From positions 1 to 64,000 of the forward strand of contig JASNGC010000002.1 of the NCBI GenBank assembly GCA_038659295.1: a stretch of 64,000 nucleotides of DNA, given 5' to 3'. Numbering within the stretch: the first letter of the stretch is position 1; every line of letters begins with the position of its first letter. The stretch comes from Enterocytospora artemiae (Eukaryota > Microsporidia). The position numbers and the translations under genes were made by a program. The notes beneath the pieces were generated by a model. That model ran no database searches. It worked only from the letters and a program-made list of their open reading frames with translations, and was not told the DNA's origin. Of the stretch, positions 19,807-27,281 are shown piece by piece.

Positions 19807-22086
19807 TTATTGAAGTAATACTTTTACGATATCATCAAGATCATTAATACTTCTTATCGAGGTTAAAATTACGCCTAAGGCTAAATTACCAAAAAATACA
19901 TCCGATCTCTTAGAAAAATTCCTGGTAAGAAGGGAACAACAAAATAATGCTTGCCCAAAGGTATTAACCCAATTATCGCTCAGTTGGAATTCCTCACAAT
20001 TTTTAACAAAATCTAGGAATGGAAGTAGAAGATATCGTTTCTTTATTTCAAATATTGAAGAACTAATCAAACTTTTTGGTAGTGAAAGTTCTATTTCAAT
20101 TGTATTATCCTTGGATGTCAAATCCACCCTTATCATATGTCTGTCAAAAAGTTCTTCGTTGGATGTCACCAAATCAGAATAAAATAAATTAAAAAAGATG
20201 TCATTATAAAAGGGTTTGGCTAAATCTAGGATAGGAGAATGAAATCCAGCCACTTCATAATCAATATGTAGATACCTATAAGTCTCATTTTTCTGTTTCT
20301 CTTTCCCTACCATAACATTCGCTGAATGGCCATCCCCCATACCACAAATCACCATTTGGTTTTGAAAATTGGAAGGGTGCAACATTTGAGATGCCTTATT
20401 CATAATTTGTGTTAAATTTCCGTAGTTTCTTCCATTTATCAACAAGTCCTTAGATTTCAAATCTTGGAGTGTTAATTTTTCGCCTAGATAACTAATACCA
20501 TTTCGATAAAACTCGTCAAAGCGTCCATTATTCATTAAACGATCATAGAAAAATCGATGAATTCCCGGTGTAGATTCTTCTTTTTCCATTTTTGCAGAAG
20601 TACAAAATGCTTGAAGTAAATCTTCACATCTCTGAAGTTCCACAGTTAAAATGACAGGGTCCAATGATTGATGACCTTCGAATTCTTGTTTTACACATTC
20701 CAATCTTAAGTCAGATAACAATGTTCCATCAAAAAATGGATAGAAAACTATACCTTTTTTCTGATCAACCATTAGAGGAACTTGTATAAAAGGATAGTAT
20801 TGTGAAACTAATCTGCAACCTTCTAATTCCTCAGATATAAATCTGGTTATTTTCCAAAATATTTTAAGATTGATTTTACAAGATCCACTTTGCGAGTTTG
20901 ATGAAAAATCTGTATTGTAGTGTTGGAACAAATTTAAAATAGTGCTATCCACACTTTGAAGTGTCTGTGTTTTTAGTCCTTGTTTCTTCCTTACCAGACT
21001 AACTTCTGGCTGTTTACCCCAGAAACAACATTGGTGACGAATCAAATCTTTCCTACATTCACAATCCTGTTTGATTTTTAGATCAGAATAATATCTTTTA
21101 AATCTATTTTCTAGGTCTTTACGAAAAAAGTCTGGAAATTTGTTAATATTTTTTAAAACTAGCATAAACTTCTCTTGACTTAGTGATGCTGTGTGGAGCC
21201 TTTGGTATTTTGAGAATAAACTCTTAGTTATACATTCGCCAGTTAAAGACCCATCGTCATAAACCCAGGACCCTGTCATCAGTAAATCAGTGGTAGCCCC
21301 AAAAATTGCAGCAGAGATACCATGGTTTTTACAGGAGTCAGTCAGGAATATATCCATATCATGCAAAATCACCAAGTTATTGTCTAGCCGAGTTGCTTGT
21401 TGGATTCGAACCTGGTTAATAATGTCGTTAATTTGATATTCTGCAACTCTTACTTCCTTGAATGACAGAAGATTAATAAAAGAGGGTTGATCTTCTTGAA
21501 GGATTTTAGTTAAATAGTCCACAGCTAATATCTTTGTTCCTTTTTTAATATTTTCACGTGTCCGGCCAGCGAAACGAACACCATGAAAAGCTTCGAATAA
21601 ATTTGATGTAGGTAAAGGTACTCTCAATTCTGGATATTCTTCATATTTTATGCCAAGGAGATTACATAACTCTTGTCGATGTTGATTGACAAGAGCTACG
21701 ATATCATTTTTTTGTTTAACAAGTATTATTCCATCCCAGTCTTTGGAGTTTTCTAATTTTCCCAATTTGTGTTTGTATAACATACTTCCTCCAAAAAGTA
21801 CCCCCACAATGTTGAGTTTTTTCAGGTCACTTGTTAAATTAATGTAGTTATAATCAGATAGAACTTCTCTATTTTCATTGAAGGTACCTTCATAATCAAT
21901 AGATTCTAGAATTGGGTTGATGAGTGATGGATCATCGTATATTGCTCCAGCCTGTGATGCAGGTTTATCTGGGCACACAGCCAATGTGTAGTCAGAAGGG
22001 TGCAGCACATCCACAATCCCCCCAGTACTACTCTCGGCGAGACACAAGATACATGCAGCAATCAGATACCCTGCCAACATATTCAT
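19807..22086 (-). CDS. Secreted nucleotidyltransferase- and phosphotransferase-like protein
   Basis: 759 residues. Residues 1-77, including the signal peptide, are the module shared with 17596. The next region (about 85-215) has a nucleotidyltransferase-like pattern: GGS at 99-101 and D116-W-D118. The C-terminal half (about 430-740) resembles an aminoglycoside-phosphotransferase/kinase fold, with GDGHSAN at 584-590 as a Brenner-type catalytic loop and HIDYE at 607-611 as the metal-binding motif. The middle is Cys-rich around 342-355 (CEC, CC). The substrate is unknown. It faces the kinase-Nudix gene, so the pair may act together. Family calls rest on motifs only; other nucleotidyltransferase or kinase clans are possible. 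Confidence 0.6.
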   Translation of the reverse strand: MNMLAGYLIAACILCLAESSTGGIVDVLHPSDYTLAVCPDKPASQAGAIYDDPSLINPILESIDYEGTFNENREVLSDYNYINLTSDLKKLNIVGVLFGGSMLYKHKLGKLENSKDWDGIILVKQKNDIVALVNQHRQELCNLLGIKYEEYPELRVPLPTSNLFEAFHGVRFAGRTRENIKKGTKILAVDYLTKILQEDQPSFINLLSFKEVRVAEYQINDIINQVRIQQATRLDNNLVILHDMDIFLTDSCKNHGISAAIFGATTDLLMTGSWVYDDGSLTGECITKSLFSKYQRLHTASLSQEKFMLVLKNINKFPDFFRKDLENRFKRYYSDLKIKQDCECRKDLIRHQCCFWGKQPEVSLVRKKQGLKTQTLQSVDSTILNLFQHYNTDFSSNSQSGSCKINLKIFWKITRFISEELEGCRLVSQYYPFIQVPLMVDQKKGIVFYPFFDGTLLSDLRLECVKQEFEGHQSLDPVILTVELQRCEDLLQAFCTSAKMEKEESTPGIHRFFYDRLMNNGRFDEFYRNGISYLGEKLTLQDLKSKDLLINGRNYGNLTQIMNKASQMLHPSNFQNQMVICGMGDGHSANVMVGKEKQKNETYRYLHIDYEVAGFHSPILDLAKPFYNDIFFNLFYSDLVTSNEELFDRHMIRVDLTSKDNTIEIELSLPKSLISSSIFEIKKRYLLLPFLDFVKNCEEFQLSDNWVNTFGQALFCCSLLTRNFSKRSDVFFGNLALGVILTSIRSINDLDDIVKVLLQ

Positions 22087-22675
22087 GGGGCCGGTTTTTC
22101 TAAAATATTTAAGCTACAAATTTTAGTGCTGATTCTCACAGGAAAATTGAGGTGTTGGAAACACCAATGAATCAGCAAACTATCTTTGACGAGACACTTT
22201 GAATTATTGTTAATGGCATTTTTAATTAATCAATTAAAAGACCCTAGCAAAACAGATATTTCGTACTGCAAATTGATTTTCCAATTAGCAACATACGGCA
22301 AAATCGCAAACTGACTGGCAGAACAGACACAGACCCACCATGCACAAGAGGTGGTGATGGCTTGAATACAAAGCAGACATTCTCGGGCTGTGCTGGAGGG
22401 GACTTTCCATCTGTGAACTGCCTGTTCTGGAATATGGGAGAAAGGCTCTAGAACACCTAAAGCTAAATGAGGATTCACCACTGACGAATTCTATGAAGCA
22501 GCTGATTTTCAACAATCCACAACCACAGGTGACACAGGGAGAATGGACTGGGTAATGCATGTAAACCAATCATTTTCAGAATAAGACTCTTATCAAAATA
22601 GAAATTTATCCAGAGATGACCTTGTGTTCTGATGGCCAACCAGAATCTAACTGTCTACTGTAAGTCGTTTCTAAT
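21854..22675 (-). repeat. Inverted repeat, right arm (promoter plus signal-peptide module)
   Basis: Mirror copy of 17007-17828. It supplies about 590 upstream bases and the first 77 codons to the minus-strand gene starting at 22086. The spacer between arms is 4025 bases. Because both genes begin in the arms and point inward, recombination between the arms would flip the spacer without breaking either frame. Confidence 0.95.
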
Positions 22676-22706
22676 ATCTTAAGATAACTAAGTGACATAG
22701 AGCATA

Positions 22707-23142
22707 ACATGTTGAAAAAATTATTCGAACTCATGAGAATGACTCACTGATTATATTGAGATATGGAGATGAGTTTCTACTGGCAAGGAAAAGTAGGAAG
22801 ATCGGAGCTAGACTCTGGAATGCATACGGGGGAAAGAAGGAGCCCGGTGAGACGATTCTTGAATGTGTAAAGAAAGAGCTTCTTGAGGAATCTGGCATAT
22901 TGTGTGAGGAACTTGTTGATGTTGGGATGTTTATGGTCTAAATAAATAATGAATGCATACAATTATTTGTTGGAGAGAAGTGGAAAGGCATCCCACAAGA
23001 AACTAAGGAGATGTTGAATCCTACATGTTCAGCTTTGATGAATTACAATACCCTGAAATACTTTCTAATACCAAGTACTGATTCTCTTTCATCTTCAAGA
23101 GAAAGAAAATTGTAGTGGATGAAGTAATGGATGATATTTGAG
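22707..23142 (+). pseudogene. Decayed MTH1/NUDT1-type Nudix hydrolase
   Basis: The family (oxidised purine nucleoside triphosphate cleaning) is recognisable in pieces. An ATG at 22709 is out of frame with the body. The body reads ILRYGDEFLLARK, then GGKKEPGETILECVKKELLEESG (a full Nudix box, about 22828-22896), then a stop at 22939. After the stop come FVGEKWKGIPQETKEM in frame and FSFDELQYPEIL in another frame, matching the WKGxxxETxEM and WFxxxEIP parts of MTH1. At least two frameshifts and two stops show it is dead. It starts just outside the right inverted-repeat arm. Confidence 0.7.
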
Positions 23143-23381
23143 CTAGTGTTGTGGGATCATATTGAATGCATATCTATTATTTGAGTTTATATCGTTTATT
23201 AGTCTTATAAAAATCAAAAGTGAATAAAAGTAGTTCTTACAACTTAACTAGTCTTAGCATCCGTGGATAATACCTAACTTCTCATTCCTTGAATTTATAT
23301 ATTTTAAAATAACAAAGACAGGTTTTTAAAGTACATCTTATAAATTACAATCTCTCATTTAATATTAAATAATTTATTTTA

Positions 23382-25301
23382 CTACCACATTACAAAAGAG
23401 ACGCACACTCCTTTGTATTTGAGAAGATTTAACAATTCTCTGGTATCTTTATCTATTGATTCGAAATCACCACAATAAATTTTAAACTTCTCCAAACTAG
23501 GAAGTTTTATAATCGATTTGAGTATTGTATTCCAATCAGAACTGTTAAATCTTACATCAATCATATCTAAATCTGTCAAATCCTCTAAAGATTCAAGTGC
23601 AGTTGCAAACTGTTGAACCGCCTCTGATCTCACAACCATTCCTTCTCCCAACTCTTTACCCAATGGATTATTTGACAAATTCAATGTTTCAATAGACCTA
23701 TTATTCTCAATGATTTTTGTTATCATATCCAAATCATTTAGACATAAATTATTTCCTCTTAGATTTATGGATGTCAATTTCTTTGAACTTGTTATTCCAT
23801 CTGAAATATGTGAAAGACCTATTGAGCCTAGATTACACCAGACAAGAGTTAGAGTCTTCAATTCTGGCATATGTTTCAATACTTCCCCGATTTTTTGGAT
23901 ACCTTCATAATTCAAGCTGCTGAATGAAATGTCAAGTGATTCTATTCTAAAACTGTCATCAATAAGTTCTTCATCACATAATTGGTCATCAAAATAACGT
24001 CCATCAATCTTTATATCAGTTAACTTTTCATGTTTATGTATTGAATTAAAGAATTTTGTAACACTCATCTCTCCAGTATAACTTCCTCCCAAACATAAAC
24101 TTTTTAAATTGGGAAACCATTCTAACATTTCCTCAACTCCTTCTATTGTACTGCATAAATTATTGTCATACAAACTTAAAAATTCTATTTTGTCCCTGGG
24201 CAGTATAATGTAGTCTTTTCCGTACGTATGTCCTGATTCGTTACCATTCATGATAGATAACATATGATTTGAGGTCAGTCTATTGTTATCCAAGTAGAGT
24301 ATTTTTAGCTCTGGCATCTTTGACAATAATTCTGAAAAAACTGATGCCGCTTCACCTCTATTAAGCATATTTAAGCTATAGTCTAAGCTTTCAATATTTA
24401 GTTTTGTTATTGATTCTGCAAATATTTTAGTTCCCTTTAACCCTAACCTATTCAAACCAATATCTAATTTTTTCAGTGGCTTCATTTCCCCTATGGCTTT
24501 AAACAATTGTTCTAAATGGAATGAACTATACCATCCAATACTATTGCCACTGATATCAAGAGACTCAAGATTCCGACAATTCTCCAACATTCGAATAAAT
24601 AGGTTTGTCTCATTATCAGATGATGGATGAATGTCTAGTTTAAGATGTTTTGGTGAAATATTCTTCAGCGACTCTGCAATGCAATTTAAATTTGTTTCAT
24701 TTAAATCTTTGCCTACAGATAACTCCAAATTATTTGGCTTTTTAATGCCCCTAAGCAAGGGTATTATGAATGATATCTCTATATCCTTGATTATTGAAAT
24801 CTTCAATACTTCCAATGAATCATAAGATATGTACTTTAATACTTCATCAACTGTATCACTATAATCATATGACATGGTTAGGTCAATTGAATTAAGTTTG
24901 GATATTTCATTCCCCCAGTACTCTTTCAAAGCATTGGACTCTAACTTACATGCTTCTATAAACACGTGAAATATATTATATCCTATATATGGTGTATTAT
25001 TGGGTAAAAATGGCGAGAACATCCTTTGTGTAAGTGAATCTGTTAATTCTACCGTATCTAATACTTGTTTTGTAGTTTTATTTGCGTATTCCACAAATTC
25101 CTTGTCATCTTTTTTCTCAATCTTATGTTCAAACAAGTATGTCAGTAATTCTATTTTGTCTTTATCACTGCTAATATTCGACAGGAGTAGTTCAATTGTC
25201 TCGAATGGTTTACAAGTAGTGTCCATCGGCATGTTATTAAGAAATGAAGTGACTTGATGCAGAAACAGCAAGCCATATATTAACTGCTGAGTATACTTCA
25301 T
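23382..25301 (-). CDS. Secreted leucine-rich-repeat protein
   Basis: 639 residues. The signal-peptide-like start MKYTQQLIYGLLFLHQVTS matches the protein at 13821-14795. About residues 30-130 form a helical region (KIELLTYLFEH). From about 150 to 630 there are many ribonuclease-inhibitor-type LRRs, for example LESLDISGNSI, LKKLDIGLNRLG, LKILYLDNNRL, LTSINLRGNNL and IETLNLSNNPLG. No transmembrane segment is seen after the signal. The ATG follows TCCCGTACCC. LRR proteins of this kind form expanded secreted families in microsporidia. A host-interaction role is inferred. The locus at 12780-14795 appears to be a broken longer relative. Confidence 0.75.
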   Translation of the reverse strand: MKYTQQLIYGLLFLHQVTSFLNNMPMDTTCKPFETIELLLSNISSDKDKIELLTYLFEHKIEKKDDKEFVEYANKTTKQVLDTVELTDSLTQRMFSPFLPNNTPYIGYNIFHVFIEACKLESNALKEYWGNEISKLNSIDLTMSYDYSDTVDEVLKYISYDSLEVLKISIIKDIEISFIIPLLRGIKKPNNLELSVGKDLNETNLNCIAESLKNISPKHLKLDIHPSSDNETNLFIRMLENCRNLESLDISGNSIGWYSSFHLEQLFKAIGEMKPLKKLDIGLNRLGLKGTKIFAESITKLNIESLDYSLNMLNRGEAASVFSELLSKMPELKILYLDNNRLTSNHMLSIMNGNESGHTYGKDYIILPRDKIEFLSLYDNNLCSTIEGVEEMLEWFPNLKSLCLGGSYTGEMSVTKFFNSIHKHEKLTDIKIDGRYFDDQLCDEELIDDSFRIESLDISFSSLNYEGIQKIGEVLKHMPELKTLTLVWCNLGSIGLSHISDGITSSKKLTSINLRGNNLCLNDLDMITKIIENNRSIETLNLSNNPLGKELGEGMVVRSEAVQQFATALESLEDLTDLDMIDVRFNSSDWNTILKSIIKLPSLEKFKIYCGDFESIDKDTRELLNLLKYKGVCVSFVMW

Positions 25302-26079
25302 GGGTACGGGATTAATTTTTCGTATTTATATACTTTTTTCCCTTTAGGGATTATCAAATAAACTATTAGTTGAATATCACATAAAATAAGTTTCATAATA
25401 GGACACAACTTTACTTTACTATACTATCATATTTTATATTATCCAAAATTTATTACACTATACTTACATATTTTTTATAATAAGTTAGTTAAAATTTTGA
25501 TATACATATTGGTTTAATATTTTCTACAAGTTTTTATCAAGAATTTTATTCCAATATTTTATAGTAGCTTAGTTTATTCTAATCAACAGTTTAAAATTTA
25601 GATATTGCTTTTTATAATAAAAATTTTCAAATTATTATCTACTGTTTATCTAAAATGTTAGAAGTGAATCTCAATATTTAATGTATGTCCCCATTTGAGA
25701 TTAATACAATCATTTAATAGTTACATTTAAATATTTTCCATAAGGTAAAATTCTTTTTAGATAGTAACTAACTAAACATTAATGATTTTTTCAATACTAT
25801 ATTGAGTAATACATATATAATTTTAGAGACATTGTATATGTTTAAGTCATAAATAGATGCAAATTTTATAAATATGAAGAAAAAATATCATAAACAAATT
25901 ATAAGAATGTGCTTGATGATGATTTTACTTTGCAAAGTTAGGAAAAAAGTATTTAATAAGCTAATCTTAATCCAATAAATTTCAAAAATATTATTTATTA
26001 ATTATAAAAACTTAATAAGAAAAATAACTATAGAATTGATAGTTGAACAGTAATCATAATTTATAATTAAAGCTATTTA
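25302..26079. other. AT-rich intergenic region
   Basis: 778 bases of very AT-rich sequence between two minus-strand genes. No open frame of note, tRNA or repeat array is seen. Confidence 0.5.
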
Positions 26080-26553
26080 TTATTCAAGCATAAAAAGATT
26101 ATTTCTATAGTTTTTAGAGCGATTTCTTTTATTTATAAACCAATTATTAACTTGCTTTAATGTAATAGAACACACATCTACTAATCTAGACTTTTCTTCA
26201 TCTGAGGGATATTTTTGCCTGGTAAAACTAGCCTCTAAAATTTTAATTATTTGTTTTGAAAATCTTTTTGTCTTTTTATTTTTGGGAAATGAATAATAAG
26301 AATCTTGAAAAATGATAAAATTATCCATTAAATTATTAATCATTGAGATAAATTGCTCTTTTGATTGCAATATCTTATCAGCCAGATGATTCTTTACACT
26401 TAAAGAGATCATTGGTATAAAATTTTTATTATAATAGGTTAAATCCTTTTTACTTTTATGAACTTCAGATAGAATTCTACTGATTATTTGAGCATATAAA
26501 TGTTTTAATTCAGCTATTTTCTTTATTTTTGGATTATTTGGTGGTATATTCAT
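26080..26553 (-). CDS. Homeodomain transcription factor
   Basis: 157 residues from the ATG at 26553. A longer frame starting with TTG at 26625 is rejected because TTTTTGTCCTTAT, the local start element, sits directly before this ATG. The homeodomain is at about residues 93-147. Helix 3 carries VNNWFINKRNR, with the invariant W138, F139, N141 and R143. The spacing and sequence resemble the divergent, TALE/HD1-like class reported from microsporidia and from fungal mating-type loci. The N-terminal part is helical and basic, with no other domain. It probably binds DNA in the nucleus; targets are unknown. A 28-base near-palindrome lies about 500 bases upstream. Confidence 0.75.
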   Translation of the reverse strand: MNIPPNNPKIKKIAELKHLYAQIISRILSEVHKSKKDLTYYNKNFIPMISLSVKNHLADKILQSKEQFISMINNLMDNFIIFQDSYYSFPKNKKTKRFSKQIIKILEASFTRQKYPSDEEKSRLVDVCSITLKQVNNWFINKRNRSKNYRNNLFMLE

Positions 26554-26566
26554 ATAAGGACAAAAA
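26554..26566 (-). promoter_or_regulatory. Start-proximal T/CC element
   Basis: Minus-strand TTTTTGTCCTTAT immediately before the ATG. It matches TTTTCACCCTT before the nucleoporin gene and decides the homeodomain gene's start. Confidence 0.6.
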
Positions 26567-27281
26567 TTTAATAGAAAATATTTTAAAAATTCATATTTAA
26601 TATAGAGATTTAATATATCAATCAAGAATATCTTGAAATAAATAACAAATAACTTTATTCAATACCATAGTTATATTAAATGAAATTTCACAAGAGGAAA
26701 AAAATATTGTATTACCATAGAACTACCATTCTATTATAATAAAATAGTTGCTTTTAAACATAGTTGGTGAGTAAATACTTTTATAAAAATATTTAAGGTT
26801 TATCAATAATACTTTTTTTGTATTCATTTTCATACCGTAACCATTTGAATAAATGGTGGCTAAATTTGCACAATATGATTATGTGCATAATAGTAAAATA
26901 AAAATAACAACTCCATTGTTAAAATAGGATAATATTTCAACAACCAAATAGACCAAAATTTTAATTTTTTGTAAAATCTTAAATAATTGAAATGTTTATA
27001 TATGATATACTTTTTATTTCCAATTTATTTATAACTGAACACTTGTAAATCTATAAGTGTTAACACTTACAGATTGGGTCTTCTAAGTTAATAAAATAAT
27101 AAATAAATACAAGCAAACAACTCTTATTTCTTTTGAATACACAGTTCATTACTGATCCATATATTTATAAAATATTAATCAGTTTTTAAGTCAATAAACT
27201 ATTGAAATCTCTGGAAATGTAGAAATACACAATTAATTCAGCATTTGCACCTTCTGAAATTAAGTTCTTATTTTCACCCTT
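26567..27281. other. Divergent intergenic region
   Basis: About 700 AT-rich bases between the homeodomain gene (minus) and the nucleoporin gene (plus), so both upstream regions are here. The only structure seen is the near-palindrome at 27048-27075. Confidence 0.5.
27048..27075. promoter_or_regulatory. 28-bp near-perfect palindrome
   Basis: The core AAGTGTTAACACTT is perfectly palindromic. It extends on both sides to 28 bases (AATCT...AGATT) with one mismatched pair. In a region of near-random AT sequence this is striking and could be a dimeric DNA-binding site or a hairpin. Function is inference only. Confidence 0.5.

Noticed and set aside
17007..22675. Inverted repeat as a DNA transposon with a transposase
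   Set aside because: The arms reach into protein-coding sequence, no transposase motif lies between them, and no target-site duplication was seen at the outer ends.
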